Below, piece after piece: positions 12,401-26,170 of a DNA stretch of 64,000 nucleotides. Numbering within the stretch: the stretch's first letter is position 1; each line of letters begins with the position of its first letter. The stretch comes from Leucocoprinus leucothites. Its lineage: Eukaryota; Basidiomycota; Agaricomycetes; Agaricales; Agaricaceae. The translations under genes were made by a program, and so were the position numbers. The stretch covers positions 1,488,001-1,552,000 of the forward strand of contig JAACJO010000003.1 in assembly GCA_013368445.1 (NCBI GenBank), read 5' to 3'. The notes under the pieces are model-generated. The model saw only the letters and a program-made list of their open reading frames with translations. It had not been told where the DNA came from and made no database searches.

Positions 12401-13892
12401 TCAAGCTTTGCCACGTATCATCCGCACGTTCTTGCCCAATCTGACCGATCGTGAGTTTACCTCGTTGTTGATAGCGTTTTTGGGTTTTCATTCCTGCGGC
12501 CTCAGGATTGTCACCGGCTTTGGTGCAAACCATTTTTGGAGCTCTTCTTTCCGGCTTGGATGACTATACGATTGACGAGCGCGGCGATGTTGGCTCATGG
12601 GTTCGTATTGCATGTGTGCAGGGTCTGACCTCATCTATCGAAGACCTCTTTTCTGCTGCAGATTCGATCGACTATTTCAACGAATATTTGCCACTTCCGA
12701 TGTACCAACAGGCCGTTGCGGGGATTTTGAAGCAGGGTGTAGAGCGTTTGGACAACGTGCGGCAAGAGGCTGGAACGTGTATCTCGCGTTTATTGAAGTT
12801 GGTGCCTGTGCGATCCGTGGAGTGTACCTGGTCTTTACCGGGCCTATCCCTCCTGGAAGAACTGTTTTTGAAGGTGGATACGACGCAATCTCGTGTCCCT
12901 TGGCTTGCTGGAACACCGGGAGAAATTGTAGATTGGGCGGACGGAGCTTGGCTTTTCCCGCGCGCAGTTAGGCTGCTTGATGTACCGGAATACAGGTCCC
13001 CTGTATTAAGGGGTCTGATTCTCAGTCTGAGCAGTAAGACTGAAAGCACGGTAAGGGGGTCTCTACTATCTTACTCCTTGTACTCACATTCATTTCCGGT
13101 GTGCCAGCAAAAGCCCGCTGCAACGAGCATCGCAGCTTATGCCAAATCGCTTCCAGTGGTGGATGGAGCTGGGTATACCCTTGTCGGCCTGACGAACGAC
13201 ATTATGGACGTGGCCAAGAAAAACTTAGCCTCGAATGCGGTCGTGATGCCAATGCTGCAAACGTTCACGATCCTCCTCGAGGCAGAGGCTCTCGAGACGC
13301 TAGCGGATTACCCGGAAGGAATGGAGAGGTAAGGTTTCGAATGCCGTGTACATGGTACATCAATGTTAACCATCGCTTCTAGTTTGTCTTCTCTTCTAGA
13401 TCTAGCTACAAAGAACGTCAAACGCCTCAAGAGCATTCAAAGAATCCAAGAATCGATGAAAATGTCCGAGTCTTCTTTTCATGTGTCGATCCTTTCTGAC
13501 ATTGTTCCATAGAACGGTGAATCTATTGGTGGTTCGGGCTGTATCTGAAGCGTCTATCTCTCATCTCAATGACTTCCTTGCACATCCTTATCCACGCGTG
13601 AGTGATTAGATCCCTCGTGTTCTAAACATGTCGGGTGTTTAATACCTCGTCGCTCGTAGATCCGGGCAGATACAGCTGAATATCTCTACTTGTTCTTACA
13701 AGGTACCGATACACTGGAGATAGACGAAGATGCAGAGACCGCACTATTAGAAACGGAATGGTAGGTTGGGATGCCAGCAATATTCATTCGTTTGGTTTGA
13801 TTCGGGTTTTGCCTAGGTCCTCTGATGACTTGGAGATGGTAGCCTCTGCGTCGGAAAATATACGGAAATCACTTTTAGATAGCGTTGCTTAA
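9477..13892 (+). CDS. Tubulin-folding cofactor D (TBCD)
   Basis: HEAT-repeat chaperone that, with cofactors C and E, assembles and recycles alpha/beta-tubulin dimers. I place 18 exons (first 9477-9638, last 13817-13892) totalling 3510 nt, giving 1169 residues, the usual TBCD length. Family blocks seen include FFPHEIADLPIAL, QWALRYVMMLWLSL, MIPFDLAQFD, VRWSAAKGVARIAERLP, the long helical stretch around WHGAALACAEIARRG, and GCFNLALGYLLDN in the middle. The start ATG follows a CT-rich leader and gives the expected N-terminus. All introns are GT-AG. Two of them (10739-10786, 48 nt; 13051-13107, 57 nt) are stop-free and multiples of three, so retention would keep frame. There is no sign of truncation. 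Confidence 0.95.
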
Positions 13893-14178
13893 CGTGGTAG
13901 AGCGGACACTTTGTACTGAATTGCAATTATGTACAGTTAACGCTGGTTAGCTCGAGAACAGCACTCCCTCTGTCCGGAAAGCGCGGTGACCGTGGGAATT
14001 TGATGCAATACTGTATCTGGGCACCATGCACGACGTCGTCACATCCGAGATTGTGCAGGTTCGGTGTTCGACCTCTTTCGTCCATCCACCTCACCGACGA
14101 GTAGGGATCATCCATCTACTGCTGCAACTTAGGTATCAGATCACTTACACGCCTAAGTCCAGGTCTCGTAGAAAAATC

Positions 14179-16278
<2,100 letters not shown>

Positions 16279-17996
16279 ATGCAGCTTTCATAGTGCCTAG
16301 TTCGCGATTCTCAAACTCCGCCTAATGTTGTGATGACCCCTCCTTACTTATCTGAACGTTTCAATTCATGAACCTTCTCCTTGATTGTTGCCTCCTTGCC
16401 TCTGCAAATGAGGTTTCAGACTGACATTTTCAAGCTATAGAACGGTGGATGATCGCTACATAGTCACACCATTATGTGGCACACGCTATGCTGTCGACCT
16501 TGCAAACTGCTGAACCCCGTTGTTTGTGTGAGGAGTGTTTGTGGTTTGCGCTCATAATGCACAAGGCTGATGCATGTTTCCTTCTCTGTGGAGCTCCCTG
16601 TAAATTTGGAACAACCCGGCTAGGACGATCTGTTGTTTCTTGGAAATTATTTTTGTACTCCGGAAATGAAAAGTCTAAAATCCTTGATTGGTTTTGATCA
16701 GTAGCTTGGGGCGGTCTAATCTGATCATTACAAGATGTTTATTGTCTGACAAATTGTGTGGCCGAGACTAAGTTTCATTGAATATCCCATGAATGACGGA
16801 TGCTTGCACAGAGCCCGGATAAGTAGTTATTCTGAGGATAAGGTTTGGGATACCCTATGAGTCTTTGAAATGCAGCTCCGCTGGTCTTATGATGGGTAGA
16901 GCGCCTAGAGCTTAGGCTTGCAATTGAGATAAACTTTTGGCACAGGAAGTGTGCAGGCCACCAGGTCTTACCCGGATTTGTCGCCTGCAGCGAAACTGCT
17001 TGACAATCAGTGCCCAATGGAGATGAACGGCGGACAGTAGTACGTGAAAGTTCTTGTATATGAACTTCCGCCCATAAGCTGTGGGCTAATAGCTGGTCCA
17101 AACAGCTAATTTAAGCAAAGTTATTTGGGCACGTTCAAGGGCATATCTCGATGTGATTGAACAGCTGGTTGTCCGGGAACTGATGGGACTGACAGAGACT
17201 GCGAGGCTTTACCACAATGGTCTACCCGCGAGCATTTTCAGTGTCCTGAGTGGGCGACTAGCTTGCGCCTAGACTGATGGGGAAGAAAGAGGTGCGTTCT
17301 GGTGTGGTTGTGCTGATGTTGAGACTACTTATGTGAGATTGAGATGCGTGGCAATTCGTAATTCTCTGTTTCGAGGTAGCCGTCAATGGAGGGGAGGTTC
17401 CCTTGTGTGTCGGAGCATGGAAGAAGAGAAGGGTATGTTTTCTCCGTACTACTGTATTGTTTTTCCTTAGAGTCATCAACACGAGGAGATATGTCTTAAA
17501 TTTCTAGCTGGAAATGTGGCGGCCGTGTCAAAAAGTTACGAAGTCGAACGGTGTCTGGGAGTGGGTCATGATTATTAGTGTGTCGAGCCAAGAGAGCGAG
17601 CTATGTTTTCTATATTGGAGGGGTGGAGCGTGGGAGGGGAGATGTATCTGAGGATGCCGCGGAGAAGGTGATGTGATCTTGCAGGGCCGTGTACTGCAGA
17701 TCTGGGAGGTTCGGACGTACACGATCATCTCCGCACAACTCATACCACTGGCATGCCAGCCTCGAGGGGTAAAGTCTTCGGGGAATTATGCTCATTTTGT
17801 TATACTGCTTCAGGTGCAGCGTGGGGAGCGCGTGTGGTCCAACTACGGACCCGGTTTTCAAGGGAGCGACGGGCCTGAGATGGCTTGTCTGCACACATAC
17901 CATGTGTTCCTCCTCGCCCCTGCCTACTTATATAGCCTGCATGGCCCCCTTCATATCCTTTCTCTTTTTCCCTGCCACGACTCATCCCTTGCCTCC
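16279..17996. other. Intergenic region upstream of the TCP11-like gene
   Basis: About 1.7 kb between the VMA2 stop and the TCP11/SOK1-like start. Only short frames without recognisable motifs are seen on either strand. The last 300 bp become pyrimidine-rich and carry a TATA-like element, so the right part is probably the promoter and leader of the downstream gene. Confidence 0.5.
17928..17935 (+). promoter_or_regulatory. TATA-like element of TCP11/SOK1-like gene
   Basis: TTATATAG lies 62-69 bp before the chosen ATG at 17997 and is followed by a CT-rich leader, a common arrangement in fungal promoters. Confidence 0.4.
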
Positions 17997-20469
17997 ATGG
18001 ACGACCTCGCCCATGAGCTCCCTCTTAACCACCGTAAGCGTAAGGCGCGCCAGGACGACCACGAAGACGACAAAGTAAAGTCCGCAAGGCAGAAACGCGA
18101 CTCTGACGTTGCTGTCCGTCCTGCAAAAGCACCTCGTCTTTCTTGGCTCTCACCCAACACTGGGTCTGCGCTGTGGAACACCCCAGCTTCGCCCCAGGTC
18201 TCTACTCCCGTCACCTCTCCCTCTGCCCTCGCAGCTGCATTTCCTCTCAAATGTTCGCAGGGCGTCCGGGAATCCATCCTCCATGGGCAGGCATCATCTC
18301 CTTCGTCACCGACAACCCTTGCCCTGTCGGGCTCGGTCAATGACCGAATAGAAAGTGAAGGCGAAGAACCAGTCCTATGTCAATCTCCGCAGTTGCCGCT
18401 CGACGTTCCCGACGTAGCACCATCAATAGCTGCCGCCACACTTGACCTAGCAGCTTTTCATATCCCGCCCATGATCCCGCTCATTAACCGGCAAACCCTC
18501 AAGGACCTGGATTTTAACGAAATTATGTATAATACACCTCTACGTGCGTCTTCAGTAGACGTCAGCATTGTACAGCTACTCAGTATATCAACTTTGATCA
18601 CAGGACATGATATTTTGTTCGATTCCGGGCTCCAGTTTAGACCCGCGGGATACCGACGGAAAAAGGAATTCGTGGAACGCTACTGGGATGCAGTCTCTCG
18701 GGAAATCGAGTCGGGGTGTACTTGCGTCTCGTTTCATATTTCCAGTCGAAAAAATATCCCTACGGTCTGCGTTTGCAGCCATGTCCCTTCCCCCACTGAC
18801 GCGCCCCTCGGATTCCCCGTCTCTCCATCACTTATCACCATCCGCACTCCGCCTCGCATTCGTCCGTTGCTCAACGAATTTCTTGAAGTGCTTTTGCATG
18901 TGATACAGCCTCTTTCCATGCTCTCAGGGCCGTATGTGAACCCCGATTGTCTACATGTCCCTATCCAAGAGCACGCCCAACAAGCAAAACACATTCGGTC
19001 TCTTTTCGACCCAGATCTCATCGAGCAGGAGCTCAAACACGGTGTTTTTGATCCCTCTGGCCTATTCGAGGTGATAGGGGCGACTCTCAAAGCTCACTGC
19101 GCTCCAATGCGTGACCTTGCCGTGGACAGCATGGTCGAAGCGGCTAAAGCGTGTGCACCAGGGTGCAATGCAACGACACGAGATGCCGTAAAAGTTATTC
19201 GGACTTGTCTGGAAATTCTAGAACTCATGAAATTGGTAAGTCATGTGTGGTATCTTACTCGATGGGATGACAATGTGAACTTTTTACGTCTAGGACATCG
19301 CTAATCACCAAATGCAAACGCTGCGACCCTTCCTCGTGTACAGTTCCGGCTCTTTTGAGCGCAAGATGCTTAGGAGTCGGCGAAGTATAGACCCGTCGCT
19401 CCCGGTCACCAAGGAATGGCTGCGCTCTGCGCACAACACTTTCTCATCGCACACCGAACCGATTAAACATCCACTCCGACCCCAAGGTCTTGATTATGAC
19501 TCGCTCGGCAAGAAGCATCAATTGTACGTTTCTGTGGTCCGGGGCATCGTGGACACGGTCTTCAGCCCTCCGTCTTCGTCATCTACAGCCGCCCCTTCCA
19601 CGAATCTCCGACCCTCCCCTCTTGAACACCCTTTCCCCTCCCTTCCAGAAACGTTATACCTCGATCAAGCACGTATTCAAAATCACACCTCCGAGATTAC
19701 GGACACTGTCGCATTGTGGATGTTCCTCCTACTTTACCGGCAACTCGCCTCGTGCTCAAGTCAAGGCAAGTATCAAAAAGAACGCATGGATGAATACGGA
19801 GCGATCCTCAAGCGAGAGATTCGTGCGATCGGACCCAGAAGTCTTGGCTCCTGCTTCCTCAAAGATACAGATACCTCTCCAGATAACTCTGCGTCTGCTG
19901 GATCTGATCAAAGCCAGGTGGCTGATAAGCTTAGGAGTGCGGTGGATGACGTTGTGTTACAGGTCGCGCGTCGAGCAACGAGTGTCCAGCGGAATCGGGA
20001 TCCTACAGAAATGGTATCGCCACACAACGGGACTGATGATGTACCTGACGAACGCACCGTCTCAGTCGCGCGAAAATGGGTGTTCACTAACATGAAATCT
20101 GATTCATCGCTAAGGAACTTACTACATGGGCGGTTGAAGAAGCTGGTGTTTGAAAAGGTTCTTGCCGATGTTTATCCTGCACACGGGGAAGCTGCGTTAG
20201 AGAAAATGATGGGCCAGGAAATCGAGGGTTGTGGTGAGGTATTCGGTCCATCACGAGATTATCAAGGCGTTTCTTCGCTACCGAGATCGCCACTACCTCC
20301 GTCTGAAATGAAGCGGCCACCTCAGGTACAGAGCTGGGGGAATGGATTGGAGGTGCTATCGGAGGAGGTGCAGTCGCTAGTGGACAAAATATCCCTTTTG
20401 GTTGTTGTGCATTTCAATGCTTACCTTCCTCTATATGAGAAGGACGAGTTTTTGGAGGCCGCGCTGTAG
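17997..20469 (+). CDS. TCP11/SOK1-family protein
   Basis: T-complex protein 11 family; the yeast member SOK1 suppresses loss of cAMP-dependent kinase. Three exons (17997-18543, 18604-19235, 19294-20469) give 784 residues. The first 180 residues are basic then Ser/Pro-rich, starting MDDLAHELPLNHRKRKARQ. The Tcp11 domain follows: RHDILFDSGLQFRP, RRKKEFVERYWDAV, IRPLLNEFLEVLLHVIQPL, DIANHQMQTLRPFLV and VTKEWLRSAHNTF. The frame is open upstream of 17997, but that ATG follows the TATA-like element and CT-rich leader and gives a sensible N-terminus. Intron 18544-18603 (60 nt) is stop-free and in frame. Removing it joins NTPL to RHDILFD, matching the family, so it is treated as an intron. Confidence 0.88.
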
Positions 20470-23332
20470 TCAGGTACGCCCGGCACGCAATATATTTCTT
20501 GCTTTGCGTCGATCTTTTCGCCATTTAGGCCTCATTCTCATTCTAATTCCCCGCATGAACTTGCTGTCGATCTCTCGTTTTTCTAGTATTTATTGTGCAA
20601 ACACCCAAATTCTCTCTAACCATTATCCGGCGTGCCCGCATTTGCCTCCCTTCGACCTTCTACCCGGAAACGGATGCTGAAATTCAGCGGTTTTTTCTTC
20701 ATTTCATCTTCGGCTTTCACTTTCTTGACCGTTTGGCCTGACACCGCCTAACGGGTATACGTATCCTTGGGATTTTTTTGGATGTATAGGAGATTATCTG
20801 AACGATAGCAGCCTTTTTCTTTCCGTATGTACTCCGAGGGACGCCACAGTGGAATGGACCATGGATCACATTGAATGTGTGGCTGTAGAGGTGCCACTTG
20901 GTGCTTCCGCACACTTACTGCAGCCACTAATATACTACGGCTACGACTATTTCGCGTGTATGTAGTGCGTGTTCGGAGTTGACTAATTCCTCTTCGTAAT
21001 CGCATGATTTTCGCGTTCTCAGAGTTGTTCGATCCTTCAAGCTTCAAACTTCATTTTACGAGTAGCTGGCGTGTGGCGGTACCTGTTACACTGAGACGAC
21101 CTCGTGAGTGAGGTCTTGGGAACCCTGATGGTCCAGTGATTTCATGAAAGAACCGTTATGAATTCACGAAGTCTCGCGAGCCTGGTACCAGTGGTACCGA
21201 TTGCACATATACTCAGGAAAGCCTCCGACTCGCACCCTTCATGTCAAGTCTTTCGTCATCTTTTCATTTAAAAGTTTGTGACCATTTATTAATATATAGT
21301 ATACAACCCCGACCGATCTGTGACAGATGATTTAATAGCGCCTAGATGTCCATCAATTGCTCTACACTTGATTAGTGACAAAGGAAGACAGGCCAAGTCC
21401 CAGATATTAACTTTTTGTCACTTGTTTCGGCTGTTCCTTCTTTTACGGGACGACGCGGTGCCGCAGCGGTTGCGCTTGTGGAGTGGGTGGATTTATTGTT
21501 GTAAGGGCAGAGTAAGTTGTCGTTATTTCATTTCATTTTTCCAAAAATTTCTCTGACTGATGTAGGTCGCCTTGTAAATACGACTGATATTATTGATGAG
21601 GTGTCAGGTGTTACTAGCTCTTGGAGCTCTTGAGCTTCATATCATTCAAATAGTGCTTTTCATCTTCATTTGCAGTAAGAGCTATTGTGAAAAGTTTGCT
21701 CATACGTTTATGAACAACCCCTCTTTGACATCTTGAACGGCTAAAACAGCCGGGATTTTCGCAGGTGGTCATTAAACGAGCATAGTGAGGTACCCAAGTG
21801 GCAAGCGCTATCATCTTACCAGTCGACCAGCGTGGTTATGGGTCTTTAGTCGCTTCTAGTAGTATATAGCACAAGTGGAAGTCCCCCCAAGTCCAAAGAA
21901 CTTTCATTTCGTGTAAGATAGCTATAGGTCGAAAAGATAGCGAGTCCCACCACCAATCGGCTGTTCATTCTATTATCAGGACCGCTGTTGTCGCACCGTG
22001 CCGCTTCGAAAATGAAATGGACGAAGATCCCAAGCTGATTCGTTCGTGAGAATATTATAGCCGGGAGGTTGAATATAAGTCAAAGACGCGCTTTTTGTCG
22101 GCCAAAGCGAAGGTCTTCTGGCGCTTCGTACTACTTTGAGTATTCAGTATGTAGTTTAAACACTAGTGGCTTGAGTGGGTTTTAGGGTCCAGTGTCGGCA
22201 CCGCGGTGTTTTCCTACTCCTAGGCGACGGCTCGTAAGGCTTTTTCCTAAATGTGTTTTTGACATTTTCCCGAGACCATATTTTTGCGACCGGATTGCCT
22301 TAGATGGAAAGTGTGGTGGCTTCGTAAGGTAAAGCGTGTAGCGCTAACAATGGCCAATGGCCTAGAGCCTTGCAATTTGGAGTCTGTGGGATAAGAAGTT
22401 GTTTCGGTTGTTTCGGTAAGGGTGGAAATCATGACATGGGTATTGGCCGTGGATAAAATTTCATTGGCGTCCTCCGAGTTGAACTGAAATGTGTTGTACT
22501 CATTCATGACCAGGTTTTCTTGTCATGTGTACATTTCATTTCTTCTTTTCCGGCTTGAAGCCCTGTGGAATGGTGCAAGTATTGCAGAAATGTACTGAAG
22601 CTCCCAGCATGAGGTGCTCAGACGACCAACGACATGCTTGCAATTGCTGACAGGTGTTCGATATGAATGTGGAAAATGTCTAGTGAATACCGAAGCAAAG
22701 TCGAATAGGAGGGTGACAGTTCCCGTGATATTACGTAGTGGTCACCGCCTCGTGCTTGCAAATTCCGACAATGTCATTGGATCCTCCATGGTGAGCACGC
22801 AAGTGGCAAGGCGCTTTAGCTCTACGCCCGGTTCCGGATACAAAGATTCCCAAGGAACCTTAATAGAGAAGCCGCCAAAAGGTTGGACAATGGGGACAAT
22901 TAGTCGCCCATATGCCAACAAGCTACTAACCTGCCAGGCAGGTCCATCCCATGCGTGTGGCTCTCTGGGAGAGTTCCTGACTGTAAAGGCAATATGATAA
23001 CGGTTTCACTATCGCCCCGATGTCGCGGGAGGCCGCTACGGGCGTTCATCCTTGTCGTATCGCGACTTCTGCTCAACGGGATATTACCTTCTGTCTTGAT
23101 CATTGCCTTTTGCTTCTGTGGGCGAGTTAGCAGCGCAAGGTCTTGTGCCGGGACCTGTTTCTTCATCTACTACCACAAGGTAGAACTGTCAAAAACTTCT
23201 TTGTGTTCTGTTGTATGAAACTGACCTTGGCTATTGTCGATCACCCTTAGGGATACTGGCCTTGTCATGCCAAGTGTCCATGTCATGTCTAGTGAGCCTG
23301 GGCCGCGCGAGGACATCCGAGGGTCTGCCGAA
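20470..23332. other. Intergenic stretch without a supported gene
   Basis: About 2.9 kb between the TCP11-like stop and the amidohydrolase start. The first 200 bp are T-rich and look like a 3' UTR. Frames up to 127 codons exist (22614-22997 plus), but with no conserved motif, no fitting splice partners and rival frames on the other strand. I see no RNA gene or mobile-element remnant. Confidence 0.45.
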
Positions 23333-25329
23333 ATGTCGAGTTTATGGATTACCAATGTTCGCTTGCCTCCTCCTTCTCGAGCACGTTCAGAAGAAGAAGA
23401 AGAGAGCCATGACGGCACTTGGGTTATCAAATGTTCAGGTGGTATTGTGACTGACGTGCTCAGAACTACTACCAATCCTGGTCACACCACATCAGCAGTT
23501 AATGATGTGCAAATCCTCGATGCGGGTGGGGGCATTATGTTACCATCGTAAGTCTCGTCTATTGGTATTCATTCGCGCCAACACCGTGACAATCTCAGCT
23601 GAGGGTGAGCCACAAGGTTATGCCACTCTCATATTCATCTCGACAAATGTTTCATTTTGGACCAATGCGGTGACCTCACAAACGGGTATGTGTCCTAAAG
23701 TGTCCTTCCCCTAAGTACAAATTACTCTGCCATTCCATTACCATTGACCTGGGAACTGGTAGACATTCATTGATTCTCGCATGTCGGTGCGAAGCCCGCA
23801 CTGTCTAGCAGCACCTGAATCCTTCTACCTCCTCTTTGCTGCTTCTTTTGGTACAATAAATCCTAATACGATTACGCTCATCTCCGGTAATATAGGGATT
23901 TCAAAGAGGCAATGAACATTACTGCGAAGGCTAAAGCAGGCTTTCCTTTGAGCCTTGAGGATTTGTACCAGCGTGGGTCACGACTGATCGAAGAGAGTGT
24001 GGAAAATGGTGTTACCTCAATGCGGGCTCATGTTGAGGTCGACACTGTCGTGGGCTTCTCCTGCCTTGATGTAGCTCTTGACCTGAAATCTCGCTACAAG
24101 GACATATGTGATGTCCAGATTGCAGGTGCGTCAATCTGGTCGCATCCCTCTCCTTTTCTTTTTTCTGAGCCTGTGTTCAGTATTTGCTCAGGAAGCACTT
24201 TTTGAAAGTCCATCGGATCCGGAGCCGGGAGAAAATTATACTATTCTTTGCCAGGCTATGAAGAGAGAAGGTGTCTCCGCGGTAGGATCAGCCCCCTATG
24301 TCGAACCATCGACACATCAGGCAAAGAAGAATATCAAGCTTGTTTTCGAGGCTATTATGAGCTCCCAAGAGCTTTTCATGGCGTCACCTCGTCATATCGA
24401 CTTTCATCTCGATTATAATTTGGACTCAGCGACGGAGCCCCTCATCTATGAGGTCATAGCACAAGCGAGGGCGTACTACAGTCTCTGTAATCTTGACTGT
24501 GCTTCCGAAGATGGCAAGGACATCGTGGAAGTTGAAAGTGTTCAACGAAGTCGAAGTATCACGTCATTGCCTCGCGACAAGAACAAATGTTCAGCTGGAC
24601 CATCCATCACTATCGGACATGCGACACGACTGCAACTACTCTCGACTGCTGAATGGCATGAGTTGCGTGCTGCGATCGGAGACTTGCCATTTACCATCGT
24701 AGGATTACCGCAGTCGGATATGTATATCCAAGGGAGAGCTCATCAAGGAACTCCTCTGGGGCCGCCAAGAAGCACACTGCGTGTACCGTTCATAGAGAAA
24801 GCATATGGTATCAAGGTGGCAATGGCAGTCAATAATGTAGATAATGCATTTACGCCACAGGGAACGCTGGACCCCTTGAGTTCCCTCGTCACCTTCGGAG
24901 TCGCCATATTTCAGGCTGTCACTCCGAGGGAGATTAGGACTTTGATTGTAAGTCTTTTCACATGGCAAACGACTATTTCCTTTGTTTTCTGACTACAAAC
25001 GACAGGAAGCGGTCACCTTGACGTCCAAGCGCGCCATCGGACTCCGCCTCGATCGCCTACATTCACCCTCGGACTCGGTATCGTCTGAAGAAAGAAGGAG
25101 CGATCGTGTCCCAGAGGCTCAAAAAACTGAAGGATATAGTTTTCAAGAAATTATTCCTGCGGATCTATTCCCGACGCGCGGCGATCCAGCCGACTTTGTG
25201 GTCCTTCATGAGAACCATGACTTGCGATCTGCCGCACTCCATCCGTCATTCGAGCGTACGACTATTAAGGCTGGGAGGGTAGTCGCAAGACGGAGGAAAT
25301 GGCGGTGGATATTGGGAAGAAGTGATTGA
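23333..25329 (+). CDS. Amidohydrolase-superfamily protein, cytosine-deaminase-like
   Basis: Metal-dependent hydrolase of the amidohydrolase superfamily. Five exons (23333-23547, 23617-23685, 23896-24125, 24181-24947, 25006-25329) total 1605 nt, giving 534 residues. The early beta-strand block LWITNVRLP and the ILDAGGGIMLPS segment are followed by HSHIHLDKC, where H77-x-H79 is the metal-binding pair. Later come HIDFHLDYNLD and ITIGHATR (further His ligands) and AVNNVDNAFTP, whose Asp fits the catalytic aspartate. Order and spacing resemble bacterial cytosine deaminase and atrazine-degrading relatives. The substrate cannot be inferred: it may act on a cyclic amidine or amide. Exon 2 (69 nt) carries the H-x-H motif, so skipping it would inactivate the enzyme. 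All introns are GT-AG; the third exon follows a long 210-nt intron. Confidence 0.82.
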
Positions 25330-26170
25330 GGCTTCCGCGAGGCTTGGATGACGAACAATGAAGCCGTGCTGCTCAGGCGTAGTAGGTATGCTTACATATT
25401 GCCATAACCATGTATCCGGTCGGTAACTGAGCCTTTCATTCCTGCGAAATGAAGTGATCATACGCCGGCATGGTGCTGTAGGGAGGGCCAGCCAATACTT
25501 TGACCGATCTCTGAAATCCTTGAAAAGATTATTGATTAAGAGGTGCATGCTTATACCACATGTCTGGCTCCTGAAATACAGGCACTTTCCGTTTCTCCTG
25601 GGCGTTGGCGAGCTCCGTGCTCAAAACGCGAGCAGCCATGACATAAGAGGCCTTGAATTCTATGCTGGGAGACCCGTCCATATGGGAGGCTCCGGTTGCA
25701 TAGATGAGAATCCAATTCACTACATTCTGGCATTGAATAACACAAGGTATTGCCCTGACCTTCAACGTCCAGCGCATGTGGAACGTAAGCGTCGTTCCGT
25801 TGTTCTCCTTTGAACTCCCCTGGTCAAACGCCATCCACCAGAGTCGGACAGGGATAGGCAGCATCGAGTTTAACTCGATGGACCTCGGACAAGCAATTGA
25901 ATGCATGGTAACTACTAGTATACACGCTGACTTGACAGCTCCAAAATATGCGATGCAGAACTACTAAAGCTAGGATCAAAATATACTGTAATGATAAACG
26001 AGCGAGGAAGTCATCTGCAGGATGGGATACACAACAACAAGCAAAGCGGACAAAGAATGATCGGCACAGGTGTGCAAAAGGATTAACACATTACAACTCC
26101 CAAGTGGAAGGGGCCAGAGAGCTCTATCGAGCCCATAATTCGCCGAAACGCGGCAGTATACAGAGAAAAC
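25330..26170. other. Intergenic, convergent 3' ends
   Basis: About 840 bp between the amidohydrolase stop and the RGS-protein stop. Overlapping frames occur on both strands (25454-25813 plus, 25529-25906 minus). The minus-strand frame has a few protein-like segments but no conserved motif, intron partner or promoter, so I do not call it. Confidence 0.4.

Noticed and set aside
17673..17996. In-frame upstream extension of the TCP11-like gene
   Set aside because: It precedes the TATA-like element and CT-rich leader, so it is probably not transcribed as part of this gene.
22614..22997. 127-codon plus-strand frame
   Set aside because: No recognisable family, promoter or continuation; composition is not clearly coding.
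25529..25906. 125-codon minus-strand frame near the amidohydrolase
   Set aside because: Some segments look protein-like but there is no motif, no splice partner and a rival frame on the other strand.
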